Positions 34,315-44,683 of a stretch of DNA of 64,000 nucleotides are shown one piece after another. This stretch comes from Calidithermus roseus (GTDB lineage Bacteria; Deinococcota; Deinococci; Deinococcales; Thermaceae). The notes under the pieces are model-generated. The model saw only the letters and a list, made by a program, of their open reading frames with translations, had not been told where the DNA came from and ran no database searches. Within the stretch, counting starts at the first letter, position 1. Every line of letters begins with the position of its first letter. Where the stretch lies: the NCBI RefSeq assembly GCF_003574095.1, contig NZ_QWLA01000002.1, positions 1 through 64,000 on the forward strand, in the 5' to 3' direction. The position numbers and the translations under genes were made by a program.

Positions 34315-37300
34315 TCAGGCTGGAGGGGCTGTCTGGAGGAAAGCCTCGAGCCCCGGTAAGACCTCGCCCACTTCCAAAAAGCGCTCCTGGGCCTCTTTGT
34401 ACAGCCGGGTGGCGGCCTTGGGGCTTCCGCAGCGCCGGACGGCTTGCAGGCTGAGTTGCAAGAAGCCGGTGTCGTAGGGTTCCATCGCCAGCAGGATCTG
34501 GGCTAGCCGGGAGGCCTCTTTGGGCTCACTTTCCAGCAGGGCTCCGGCCTCGGCGTACAGGGCCTGGGTCAGGGCCTCGCGCACGCCGCCGTGCCAGCCT
34601 TCACAGAGGTGCTCGAGGTAGGGCCCGCGCCACAAGCGAGCATCCCCCCTCTGCAAGAACTCCTCGGCATCGGAGCGGATGGCTCCGAGGGCATAGCCGC
34701 TCGGGGTGCTCTGGATGGCTTCGGGGCCCAGGGTCATGCGGATGAGGTGAACCTGTTGCTTGAGCGTGGCCCTGGCCCTGACCTCCTCGGCTGCGGGGTA
34801 GAGTGCGTCCGCTAGCTCGAGCCCGCTCACCTCGGCCCTTCCGGCGATGCGGGCCTCGAGCAAGTAGCACAGCAGCTCCAGGCGCTTCTTGCCTCGGTAG
34901 GTGATGGGCTGGCCACCCTGCTCCAACTCCACCGGACCCAGCACTTTGAGGCAGAGCCCACTTTGGAGAGGGCTTTCGTGCCGTGCTTGGGACGGGCCGG
35001 CCAGCACTGGGAAGTAGCGCGAAGCCAGCCTGGCCAGCCCCAGCAACCCCTGGGAGACGAACCACTCGTAGCGTTTGCGCGCGTCCTCCAGATTGGCGGA
35101 GATACGGTCGGCTTCGAGGGCAAAGCGTTCGGCCAGTTTGCGCTCGTGCTGCTGGGCGGAAGCAGCCCGGATGGCCTCGAGGGCTTCGGCCAGACGCCCA
35201 TTGGCCTCCAGGGCCAGGCCATAGGCAAAGTAGGCATCGGCCTGTTTTATGCCCTCGCCGGTGCACAAGGCCAGGCATTCCTGAGCGACCTCCAACGCTG
35301 CCGCAGGGTTGCCAGCCTGGCTGTGGGCGCGGCTCAGGTAGGCCAGACTCGAGGCCAGGAACTTCACGTCGCGGCTGGCTCGAGCCAGTCTGAGCGCGGA
35401 CTGGGCATGCTTGAGCGCCAGGATGGGGCCGTGCGGCGGCTGCCAGGTCAGGTAGAGGCGAGCCAGCTTGAGGTGGCTCTCGGCCTGCCACTGAACCTGA
35501 TGGTGCTGGTATAGCAAGCCCTGCGCTTCCAACAGCAGGGCTTCGGCCTGCTCGAATTCGCCCTCGTCGGCCAGCATGTCGGCTAGCCGCAGCTGCACTA
35601 CTGCGTGGCGCATGGTTTCACCAGACTGCAGGGAGAGGATTCTGGCCTCTTGCAAGCAGGCTTTGGCCTGGCTGCGCAGCCCCAAAGCGCTATGGGTACT
35701 GGCGTGATTGATCAGACCTGAGATGGCGGCTTGTGCTGAGCCCATGGATTTGGCCAAGGCGATGAAGCGCTCCTCGCTTTTCAGCGCCTGGGCATGGCAG
35801 CCTCGATAGGTCTGGATCTGCCCTTGGAGGTTGAGCACCGCGAGTTGAATGGCTGGGGGTAGCGAATGGAGGCTAGGCAGTTCCTCCAGGATGTGCTGGG
35901 CTTCGTCGAGCTTGTTCAAGAAGGCCAGGCAGGACCCTACCTCGAGGCGGATTCGGGGCCTGGCCCTGGCCTGATAGCCAGGCTGCTGGTTCCACAGCTC
36001 GATGGCCTGTTGCCACCGGCCACCCTGGCCTAGGACGTAGATTTGGGTCTCCCACCAGCGAAGCGCGCCGTCCTCTGATCGAGGAAGCCGCCGCAGTGAG
36101 GCCTCGGCTTCGCGGATGTGCCCCTGTACCGCCAGCAACTCGGCCAGCAGCAGGACTGCCTCTGGGTTGGGCAAGGTGGCGGAAGCCGCGATTTCGGCCA
36201 TCTGAATGGCTCGAGTGGGATTCATGGCCTTGAGAAGCTGGGCGGCTTCGAACGCTCGCCCGGCTTGCTCGAGGCTGCTGCTATACTTCACGGCCTCGGC
36301 CAGCCACCTGGCCTGGCCCGGCCTGTTCCCCCTGGCTTCTGCGCTTTGCGCGGCGGCCTCGAGCAAGCCGAGGGCTTCCTCGGGTTCCAGGTGGGCCATT
36401 TCGATGAAGCAGGCCGCCTCTTCAGGTTGCCCGGCCAGCGCCACCAGGGCCCGGCGGGCGTAGGCTTGTTTGCGCCAAGCGGGAATCTCTCGCTGAAGCA
36501 CTTCCTGAATCAGCGGATGGGCAAAGCGACCCTGCTGCAAGACCCCCTTTTGGTTTAGAAGTCGCTGGATATGGCTCAGGGTTTGGCTATCCACATCTGC
36601 CACCCTGGACCACAGCGCCTCAAAAGCGTCGTCATGGAGCCTGCTGGGTAGTATGGCCCGTGCTTCCAGGGCGGCTTGCAGGTCCGGAGCCTCGACAAGG
36701 TCGGAGAGTACCCGGCCAATTAGCGCCTCCACGCTCACGGGAACGAAGTCATCCGAGGGTTTTCTCCAGTGCCAGTGTCGGCCATCCGACCAGAAGTAGC
36801 CCTGCCGGGAGAGGTAACGCCAGAACTCCAGTGTGAAGAGGGGGTTCCCCTTCGCACGGGAAAAGACCCACTCCAGGCCCTCCTGGGGCAGCTCATGTGC
36901 GGCTTCGGCCCGGAGCAACTGGTCCGACTCCGCCTGGCTCAAAGGCTCGAGGCGATACCCTTTGAAAGGCTCGAGGGGTTCGCTGCGGCTGGTGACCACA
37001 AGCCCGACCCCCCGCAAGCGCAGGACGACCTGAGCGAGCTTTTGAACCAGCTCGAGGCGCTCGGGGCTGGCCTCGTGGAGGTCCTCGAGGTGAAGCACGA
37101 AAGGGGCCAGGGCGCTCATGGTGGCCGCCAGGGTGTCCACCAGGGTCGCTAGCGGCACGTACTGGCTGTGCATGAGCCGCTGGCGCTGGGCCTCGCTCCA
37201 GGCAGGCCGCCTGGGAGGCCGGGGGAGGGAGAGGACCAAGGCCCTGTCGGGGAGGGTAGCGTGCAGGCTCAGGCTCTTGCAGGAAGTTTCTCGCAGCAGG

Positions 37301-37422
37301 GTCTGGGCAGTGAAGGTCTTGCCCACCCCAGGCTCACCCCACAACCACAACGCCCGACCTGGACGTCTGGAGAGCACGGCCTTGAGGTGCCGCCTGAGCT
37401 GGGTGATGATTTCCTGGCGCAC
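34315..37422 (-). CDS. AAA-TPR-BTAD transcriptional regulator
   Basis: 1035 residues. The N-terminal STAND-type ATPase has Walker A GEPGVGKT (29-36) and Walker B FVLHLEDLHE (near 113). Many helical TPR-like repeats run from about 330 to 820. The C-terminus from about 840 (LCLKVLGPVELEQGGQPITY, RGKKRLELLCYLLEA) is an OmpR-like winged helix followed by a BTAD (WRGPYLEHLCEGW onward). In classic SARPs this DNA-binding part is N-terminal; here the order is reversed. It probably needs ATP and a ligand to activate transcription, perhaps of the protease operon downstream. The start codon is GTG. Confidence 0.85.
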   Translation of the reverse strand: MRQEIITQLRRHLKAVLSRRPGRALWLWGEPGVGKTFTAQTLLRETSCKSLSLHATLPDRALVLSLPRPPRRPAWSEAQRQRLMHSQYVPLATLVDTLAATMSALAPFVLHLEDLHEASPERLELVQKLAQVVLRLRGVGLVVTSRSEPLEPFKGYRLEPLSQAESDQLLRAEAAHELPQEGLEWVFSRAKGNPLFTLEFWRYLSRQGYFWSDGRHWHWRKPSDDFVPVSVEALIGRVLSDLVEAPDLQAALEARAILPSRLHDDAFEALWSRVADVDSQTLSHIQRLLNQKGVLQQGRFAHPLIQEVLQREIPAWRKQAYARRALVALAGQPEEAACFIEMAHLEPEEALGLLEAAAQSAEARGNRPGQARWLAEAVKYSSSLEQAGRAFEAAQLLKAMNPTRAIQMAEIAASATLPNPEAVLLLAELLAVQGHIREAEASLRRLPRSEDGALRWWETQIYVLGQGGRWQQAIELWNQQPGYQARARPRIRLEVGSCLAFLNKLDEAQHILEELPSLHSLPPAIQLAVLNLQGQIQTYRGCHAQALKSEERFIALAKSMGSAQAAISGLINHASTHSALGLRSQAKACLQEARILSLQSGETMRHAVVQLRLADMLADEGEFEQAEALLLEAQGLLYQHHQVQWQAESHLKLARLYLTWQPPHGPILALKHAQSALRLARASRDVKFLASSLAYLSRAHSQAGNPAAALEVAQECLALCTGEGIKQADAYFAYGLALEANGRLAEALEAIRAASAQQHERKLAERFALEADRISANLEDARKRYEWFVSQGLLGLARLASRYFPVLAGPSQARHESPLQSGLCLKVLGPVELEQGGQPITYRGKKRLELLCYLLEARIAGRAEVSGLELADALYPAAEEVRARATLKQQVHLIRMTLGPEAIQSTPSGYALGAIRSDAEEFLQRGDARLWRGPYLEHLCEGWHGGVREALTQALYAEAGALLESEPKEASRLAQILLAMEPYDTGFLQLSLQAVRRCGSPKAATRLYKEAQERFLEVGEVLPGLEAFLQTAPPA

Positions 37423-37449
37423 GCTGCTCCCTACAACCGAGGCGCATTT

Positions 37450-37483
37450 ATCGTACGAACCGTGACGTTACACCTGCGTTAAC
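37450..37483 (-). promoter_or_regulatory. Regulator promoter with heptamer direct repeat
   Basis: On the plus strand CGTTACA (37466-37472), 4 bp, then CGTTAAC (37477-37483) give an 11-bp period. A -10 TACGAT (37450-37455, minus) lies 10 bp away. This resembles a SARP-type autoregulatory site, but the two heptamers match only in five positions. Confidence 0.35.
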
Positions 37484-37489
37484 ATCGTA

Positions 37490-37518
37490 CCCCCTCTTCT
37501 CCACAGGAGAAGAGGGGG
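37490..37518. terminator. Perfect 13-bp hairpin after groEL
   Basis: CCCCCTCTTCTCC-ACA-GGAGAAGAGGGGG, 17 bases past the groEL stop. It has no good U-run on the minus strand, as is common in Thermaceae. Likely the groESL terminator, insulating the regulator promoter. Confidence 0.75.
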
Positions 37519-37535
37519 CCGGACGGTGAGGTTTT

Positions 37536-39218
<1,683 letters not shown>

Positions 39219-39275
39219 TCAAGAGCTAGCTCTGTTGTCTTTGGCTCTCGGTTCTGGCCCCTTGACCTCGACGGT

Positions 39276-39572
39276 TTAGATCACAGCCAGCAGGTCGCGC
39301 TCGGAGAGGATGATGTACTCCTCGCCGTCGATCTCGATCTCGGTGCCACCGTACTTGGCGAAAACCACGGTGTCGCCTTCCTTAACCTCCAGGGGCACCT
39401 TGGTGCCGTTGTCCAGCACGCGGCCCGAGCCCACGGCGATCACCTTGCCCTTCTGGGGCTTTTCCTTGGCGGTGTCAGGGAGCAGGATGCCGCCCTTGGT
39501 GGTGGCCTGTTCTTCGATGCGCTGGACCACAACACGGTCGCCCAGAGGCTTGAGTGCGGTTTTGGTCGCCAT
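39276..39572 (-). CDS. groS: 10-kDa co-chaperonin GroES
   Basis: 98 residues forming the GroEL lid: [20 protein letters not shown], the mobile loop with [16 protein letters not shown], and [17 protein letters not shown] at the end. AAAGGAGGAATC sits before the ATG. First gene of the groES-groEL operon, under a strong vegetative promoter. Confidence 0.98.
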   Translation of the reverse strand: MATKTALKPLGDRVVVQRIEEQATTKGGILLPDTAKEKPQKGKVIAVGSGRVLDNGTKVPLEVKEGDTVVFAKYGGTEIEIDGEEYIILSERDLLAVI

Positions 39573-39621
39573 GATTCCTCCTTTGACAGTTATGGGTTTA
39601 GAGTGTCAACCCGAGATCACA

Positions 39622-39650
39622 GTATTAGCTTTGGATCAGCCGCTTGTCAA
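39622..39650 (-). promoter_or_regulatory. Consensus sigma-70 promoter of groESL
   Basis: Minus strand: -35 TTGACA (39645-39650), 17-bp spacer, -10 TAATAC (39622-39627). The leader of about 45 nt contains TTGACA and TGTCAA as 6-bp arms 15 bases apart, near 39586-39612. No CIRCE element is present. Confidence 0.85.
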
Positions 39651-39706
39651 GGGTCAAGGCTATGAACTTGAGTGTGAGATAGTCAAGTTTGTGAATGTAT
39701 GGATAT

Positions 39707-40510
39707 TCACATACCGCGGCCCCGCCGCTGGCGCAGGGCTTCGTAAAGCAGCAGGGCTGCCGATACCGACACGTTGAGGCTGTCGGCCTGGCCCTGCATG
39801 GGTATGCGCACGGCGAGCTGGGCGGCCTCGAGCCACTGGGGACCCAGGCCTTCGTGCTCGGGGCCTACGGCGATGGCCACCGGGCCGCGCAGGTCCACGT
39901 CCCAGTACAGCCGCTGGGCGTGGGGGGTGGCGGCGACGAGGACGAGGCCTCGAGCCTTCAACCAGGCCAGCACCTCGCCTTCCGGGGCGGCCACCGTGGG
40001 TAGGCCGAACACCACCCCGGTGCTGTTGCGGATCACCTGCGGGCCGTAGAGGTCCACGCCCCCCACCGCGATCACCGCGTGGGCGCCGGCGGCATCGGCG
40101 CAGCGGAGGATGGCTCCGAGGTTGCCCGGTTTTTCCAGCCCCACACCCACGAGCACCAGGGGGTCGGGTGGGAGGGTGAGGTCGGCCAGGGAGCGGCGCG
40201 GCAGGCGGGCTACGGCAATGAGGCCGGCGGGGTTCTCGCGGCTGGAGAGCTTCTTGAGCGGGGCCTCGGCCAGGGCGAGGCCCCTGAGGCCCTCGGCGCG
40301 GGCCAGGGTGCGGTAGAGCGCTTCCTCGTCGGGGTGCAGCGGGCCATCGCGCACCAGGATCAGCTCGAGCTCCACGCCCGCCCGCATGGCCCGCTCGATC
40401 TCGCGGGCTCCTTCGATCAGAAACCTGCCCTCCCGCTCACGCTCCTTGCGCTCCAGCAGCCGCGATAGGGCCTTGATGCGGGGGTTGGCGGTGCTGGTGA
40501 TGACTTCCAT
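39707..40510 (-). CDS. TrmH/SpoU-family RNA 2'-O-methyltransferase
   Basis: 267 residues. The N-terminal substrate-binding domain begins TSTANPRIKALSRLLERKE and continues RFLIEGAREIERAM. The SPOUT knot motifs are GVGLEKPGNLGAILRCADAA, IAVGPEHEGLG and IPMQGQADSLNVSVSAALLLY. The enzyme methylates ribose in rRNA or tRNA; the exact site cannot be told. It begins 3 bases after the pantothenate kinase stop. Confidence 0.92.
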   Translation of the reverse strand: MEVITSTANPRIKALSRLLERKEREREGRFLIEGAREIERAMRAGVELELILVRDGPLHPDEEALYRTLARAEGLRGLALAEAPLKKLSSRENPAGLIAVARLPRRSLADLTLPPDPLVLVGVGLEKPGNLGAILRCADAAGAHAVIAVGGVDLYGPQVIRNSTGVVFGLPTVAAPEGEVLAWLKARGLVLVAATPHAQRLYWDVDLRGPVAIAVGPEHEGLGPQWLEAAQLAVRIPMQGQADSLNVSVSAALLLYEALRQRRGRGM

Positions 40511-40513
40511 GCC

Positions 40514-41344
40514 TCACCCTCGAGTCTCGCCGGCGCTCAGGGCTGCTCCCAGCGCGGTGGCCCAGCCGCCATGAGGGGGGATGAGGGGCCGGGGTTCGAC
40601 CAGGTAGAACTGCCAGACCCGCTCCAGGGCCTGCCGCAAGGGCTCGAGGTCGGGTAGGTGGCCCACGATCACGATGTGCTCGAGCCCAGTGGCCCTGGCC
40701 GCGTTGAGCGCGATCACCCCGATCACCTGCCCCACGATGGTGAAGAGCCCGGCGGCAATGTCCTCCCGGCTGGGGGGGTGCTCCAGCTCGGCCACCCTGC
40801 CGAAGTTCACGGCGGTGGCTGAAGCCGGTAGGTGCCCGATTCCTCCACCAATGGCGTCGGCCAGGGTGGAGTCCACGCCACCGGAGTCGCCGGCCCCGGC
40901 CAGGCGGGCGACCTCGAGCGGGTCGGCAGTGCCGATGAGCAGCCGGGAGAGGCCCAGCAGCGTGCCACCCCCGACCGCGCTGCCGGTGACGTGCTCGAAC
41001 TTCCCGTCGCGGGCGGCGATCATGGCGGTGCCGGTGCCTGCCGAGACCACCAGGGCCTGCCCCAACTGGGCCAGCGCCAGCCCTCCCCGCCCGATGGCCT
41101 CGGCCTCGCCGACCTTGTGCACCCGGACCCCCTCGACATAGTCGGGCAGGTTGCGGTGCAGGCCGCCGGTGGTGGCGATGGCCGAGAGCCGGGAGGGCTC
41201 GAGGTTTTGTGCGGCCAGGACTTGCTGGAGCACTTCCAGCCGCGCAGGCCCGGTGTGGCGCAGGGTCCAGCGGCGCACCATGCGCTCCCCTTCGACCAGC
41301 ACCGCGTCGGTGTTGGTCAGGCCGAAGTCGATGCCGAGTTTCAT
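40514..41344 (-). CDS. Type II pantothenate kinase-like (ASKHA) protein
   Basis: 276 residues. ASKHA phosphate-1 loop LGIDFGLTNTDAVLVEG, then VSAGTGTAMIAARDG and GSAVGGGTLLGLSRLLIG, which are characteristic of type II PanK (CoaW/fumble). It phosphorylates pantothenate to start CoA synthesis. Type II is rare among bacteria, where types I or III are usual. TAAGCT lies 7 nt before the ATG. It is paired with the TrmH gene. Confidence 0.83.
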   Translation of the reverse strand: MKLGIDFGLTNTDAVLVEGERMVRRWTLRHTGPARLEVLQQVLAAQNLEPSRLSAIATTGGLHRNLPDYVEGVRVHKVGEAEAIGRGGLALAQLGQALVVSAGTGTAMIAARDGKFEHVTGSAVGGGTLLGLSRLLIGTADPLEVARLAGAGDSGGVDSTLADAIGGGIGHLPASATAVNFGRVAELEHPPSREDIAAGLFTIVGQVIGVIALNAARATGLEHIVIVGHLPDLEPLRQALERVWQFYLVEPRPLIPPHGGWATALGAALSAGETRG

Positions 41345-41368
41345 GGGCCTGAGCTTACCGCATCGGCC

Positions 41369-42214
41369 TCACGTCCGCAGAGCCAGCGCCTCGCGCACGC
41401 CGCGCAGCCGCGTATGCAGCAGGCTTCGGGCCAGGGTGCAATCGAGGGCGGTGTTGCGGGCCCTGGGGCCGGGAAAGTCGAGGACGGAGCCTGAGGGCAG
41501 GGAAGCGGGGTCGAGGCCTCGGGCCTCGAGCAGCAGGCGACCGAACTCGAGCCGGCTCAGCACCTCGGGACCAGCCACGTGCAGGACGCCCTCCCTGGGG
41601 TACTGGGCCAGCTCGAGCAGGGCTGCGGCGAGGTCTTCCACCGCTACAGGGCTGCGAAACTCGTCATGGAACAGCACCCCTTGGGCCTCGCCGCGCAGCA
41701 GGCGCAGGGCGAAGAGGGTGTGCTTGTCGGGGGGCTCGGGGCGCAGGCCGTAGATCAGCGAGGTGCGCACCACCAGGCTGCCCTCGCGCTCGAGCACCTG
41801 CTGCTCGGCCTCTAGCTTGGCCCGGCCGTAGTCGCTCAAGGGGTTGGGTGGGTCGTCCTCGCGGTAGGGGCGGCCTGCCTGCCCGTCGAAGACCAGGTCG
41901 GTGGATAGCTGGATCAGCCGGGCGCTCAGGCGATGGGTCACTGCCGCTAGATGGCCGGGGGCCTGGGCGCTCAGCGGCCAGAGATCGGGGCCGGACTGCG
42001 CGTAAGCGGTGTTGATCACGGCGTCCGGGCGCAAAGACTCCAGCGCTGCCCGCGTCGCCTCCGCGTCGCGCAGGTCGAGCCGGACCCAGGTGGCCGGGTA
42101 GGGCAGGGGAGGCCGGGTGTGGTGGCTGGCCGCCACCTCCCAGCCAAGGGCCAGCGCCTGCCGCACCAGCTCCTGGCCCAGGTAGCCCGTGCCCCCGGTG
42201 ACGAAGAGCCGCAC
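41369..42214 (-). CDS. dTDP-4-dehydrorhamnose reductase-like (RmlD) SDR protein
   Basis: 281 residues of extended SDR fold: NAD-site TGGTGYLGQELVRQ, VINTAYAQSG, STDLVFDGQAGRPYREDDPP, and YGRAKLEAEQ as the YxxxK catalytic pair. RmlD proteins make dTDP-rhamnose, but the neighbours rmlA, B and C are absent, so the substrate is unsure. The start is a GTG, with TATCCT exactly 6 nt upstream, inside the end of the previous gene. The two genes are 4 bases apart. Confidence 0.85.
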   Translation of the reverse strand: MRLFVTGGTGYLGQELVRQALALGWEVAASHHTRPPLPYPATWVRLDLRDAEATRAALESLRPDAVINTAYAQSGPDLWPLSAQAPGHLAAVTHRLSARLIQLSTDLVFDGQAGRPYREDDPPNPLSDYGRAKLEAEQQVLEREGSLVVRTSLIYGLRPEPPDKHTLFALRLLRGEAQGVLFHDEFRSPVAVEDLAAALLELAQYPREGVLHVAGPEVLSRLEFGRLLLEARGLDPASLPSGSVLDFPGPRARNTALDCTLARSLLHTRLRGVREALALRT

Positions 42215-42218
42215 GGCT

Positions 42219-44537
42219 TCAGGATAGCGGTTGGAGTTCGACCTTCGCCCGGGTGACGCGGTAACCCTCGAGGCCGGCCCTGAGCTCGAGCCCGACCCCG
42301 TGCAAGGCGGGCAGCTCCTCGACCATCTGCGAGACCCGCAGCAGCAACTCCTGCAAAGCGGCCACGTCAGCCTTGCCCTCCAGCGCCCGCAGCATCTCCG
42401 AGGCGTCCTGGTCGGAGAGGGGGGTGATGCGCACGGCCAGCAGTTGTGGTCCCAGCGGCAAATCGCTCAGGCTCAGGGAGATCACCGGCCCGAAAAGCTC
42501 GTCGTGGCGCACCTCGAGCTCCAGCGCCAGCCCTTCGGCCTGGGGGGCCTGGGGGATGGCGAAAAGCTCCAGCAGGCGCTGGGTTTCTTCCGCCGTGAGT
42601 TCTCCCTGGCGGCCCTGCAACAGGGCGCGGGCGGCTTCGAGGTCGGGCCCGAAGTCGGGGAACTCGCCGGTGGGGCGGCTCTTCCAGCGGGCATAGGCCA
42701 CCGTGAGGCCCAGGGCTCGCGCCGCCGACTCGGGAAATCGGTACACCGGCACCTGCTCCTTGCCCACCCGGAAGAGCACCCGGCTGGCGGTCATGAAGCA
42801 GGCCAGCACAGTCTTGGCGCTGCCGGCCTGGCGGGCTTCGAGCAGGGCCTGGCGCAGGGCTTCGGCCACCGCGAGCGGCTCGGAGAAGCCCATGGGCACG
42901 AAGAGGGCCACGGCGCTGTCGTACTGTGGGTCTTGCAGCACCTGGCGGGCGGTCTGGCCGAACTCCTCGGGTCCGGCCACCGAGCCCAGGTCGTGGTGGG
43001 TGACCTCGAGGCCCGTGGTTCGCAGGGCCTCGACGGCCAGGGTGCCGGGGCCGCTGGCGTTGGAGACTAAGGCCACGTGATGGCGGCCATCCTCCCGCAC
43101 CGCAGGCGCGGGCTGGTGGGCCAGCAGCGCGGCGGCGTCGAACATCTCCTCCAGGCTCTCCGCCCGCAGCACCCCGGCCTGGGCGAAGAGGGCTTCGACT
43201 ACGGGGTCGCGCCCCGGTCGCACCACCACGATGGGCTTCTTGCGCCCCACCCGCCGCGCCAGCCGGGCGAAGCGGCGGGGGTTGCCGAAGGACTCGAGGT
43301 ACAGCAGGATCAGCCCGGTCTGGGGGTCGTCCTCCCAGAACTGCAGCAGGTCGTTGCTGGAGACGTCGGCCTTGGCCCCCAGGCTCACGAAGCTGGACAG
43401 GCCCAGCCCCATCTCGCGGGCGTACTCGAGCACCGCCAGCCCCAGCGAGCCGCTTTGCGAGGAGAGGGCGATGTTGCCGTGCTCGGGCATGGGGGTGAGG
43501 CCCGCGGCCAGCCGCACTTCGGGGTGGGTGTGGATGAGGCCCAGCGAGCCCGGCCCCACCAGCCGCATCCCGTAGCGGCGGCAAACCTCCACCAGCGCGA
43601 GGGTGGTGGAGCGCTCGAGGCGGATGGTGAGCACCACCAGTGCTCGCACCCCGCGTTGCCCGCAGGCCTCGGCGGCGGCCACCACCTGGTCGGGGGGGGT
43701 GGTGAGGATGGCCAGGTCCACGGGTCCGGGAATGGCCTTGACCGAGGGATAGGCCAGGATCGAGCCCACCACCAGCACTTCCCCTGCCGCGGGGGAAGCC
43801 GCCGGGTTGACCGGGTAGACCGGTCCGGCGAAGCGGTTCCTGACCAGGTTTTCCAGCACCCGGTAGCCCACGCTCTGGGGGTCGCGGCTGGCCCCCACCA
43901 CCGCTACCCCGCGGGGCCGGAAGAAGGGGTAGAGCGAGGCCAGGGTGGCGACCTGGTCGCGCCACTCGAAACGAGCCACGGTCTCGGCGCTGGGCTCGAG
44001 TTCGAAGGTGACCTCCACCTCCCCGGCCTCGTTCTCGGTGTGGACCTCGAAGCCGCTGCTACGGAAGACGTCGAGCATCTGCCGGTTTTCCAGCAGGGTG
44101 AAGGCGTGAAAGCGCCGGATGCCCCGGCGGGCGGCGATGAGGGCCAGGCGCTCCAAGAGCAGCGTCCCCAGGCCCTTGCCCTGGTACCAGTCGTCCACCA
44201 GGAAGGCCACCTCGGCGCTGTCGGCCCCTGGCCCCTCCGGCACGAACTCCCCGGTGGCGATGATGCGCTGGGGGTCACCTGAAAGCACGATCAGGGTGAA
44301 GCGCTCCTCGCCGGGCTTCTGCTTGAGCAGCAAATCCACGGCGGCCTCGGGGCTGATCTCGGAGAAAAAGCGGTACTGCCGGGCCTGGGGGGAGAGGCGG
44401 CTGAGAAAGTCCAGGAACAGGCCCCGGTCGGCGGGCGTGGCCTGGCGCAAAAAGGCGGTGCGGCCATCCTTGAGGATCACCGGCCCCGACTCGAGGCCGT
44501 GCTGCGGCGTGGGTGCTGGGTAGTAGCGGTCGGGCAT
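42219..44537 (-). CDS. Pat-like protein acetyltransferase: GNAT fused to acyl-CoA synthetase-like domain
   Basis: 772 residues. N-terminal GNAT (about 20-170) with the acetyl-CoA loop YQGKGLGTLLLERLAL. It is followed by CoA-binding (GVAVVGASRDPQSVGYRVLE) and ligase-CoA parts of an NDP-forming acyl-CoA synthetase. The expected SHTGALAG segment with the phospho-His is missing, and the ATP-grasp is cut short: only an RHDELFGPVISL-type end remains. So synthetase activity is probably lost, as in Pat enzymes that acetylate lysines and use the second half as a sensor. GNAT-first is the less common order. Confidence 0.85.
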   Translation of the reverse strand: MPDRYYPAPTPQHGLESGPVILKDGRTAFLRQATPADRGLFLDFLSRLSPQARQYRFFSEISPEAAVDLLLKQKPGEERFTLIVLSGDPQRIIATGEFVPEGPGADSAEVAFLVDDWYQGKGLGTLLLERLALIAARRGIRRFHAFTLLENRQMLDVFRSSGFEVHTENEAGEVEVTFELEPSAETVARFEWRDQVATLASLYPFFRPRGVAVVGASRDPQSVGYRVLENLVRNRFAGPVYPVNPAASPAAGEVLVVGSILAYPSVKAIPGPVDLAILTTPPDQVVAAAEACGQRGVRALVVLTIRLERSTTLALVEVCRRYGMRLVGPGSLGLIHTHPEVRLAAGLTPMPEHGNIALSSQSGSLGLAVLEYAREMGLGLSSFVSLGAKADVSSNDLLQFWEDDPQTGLILLYLESFGNPRRFARLARRVGRKKPIVVVRPGRDPVVEALFAQAGVLRAESLEEMFDAAALLAHQPAPAVREDGRHHVALVSNASGPGTLAVEALRTTGLEVTHHDLGSVAGPEEFGQTARQVLQDPQYDSAVALFVPMGFSEPLAVAEALRQALLEARQAGSAKTVLACFMTASRVLFRVGKEQVPVYRFPESAARALGLTVAYARWKSRPTGEFPDFGPDLEAARALLQGRQGELTAEETQRLLELFAIPQAPQAEGLALELEVRHDELFGPVISLSLSDLPLGPQLLAVRITPLSDQDASEMLRALEGKADVAALQELLLRVSQMVEELPALHGVGLELRAGLEGYRVTRAKVELQPLS

Positions 44538-44671
44538 GGGGTCCTCCTCCGGTGGAGTGCGCGAGGGGGCTTTTGTCCGAGGGTGACCCTCGGACGAGGC
44601 TTCCTCCCGTATTTTCCAGGGGATGCCCAGGCCTCACAACCTCCCCGCTTCCTGCTGCTTGCCCCATCCAG

Positions 44672-44677
44672 TAGCAT
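44672..44677 (+). promoter_or_regulatory. -10 element (TAGCAT) for leaderless pgi
   Basis: Six nt separate it from the pgi ATG. The spacing to TTCCTG 17 bases upstream would make a poor -35. Confidence 0.45.
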
Positions 44678-44683
44678 GGCTCC

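Noticed and set aside
39573-39706. CIRCE/HrcA operator before groES
   Set aside because: TTAGCACTC-N9-GAGTGCTAA is not present; only a 6-bp dyad TTGACA...TGTCAA was found.
42367-43965. 532-residue frame inside the Pat-like gene
   Set aside because: Arg/Gly/Pro-rich out-of-frame translation of a recognised protein.
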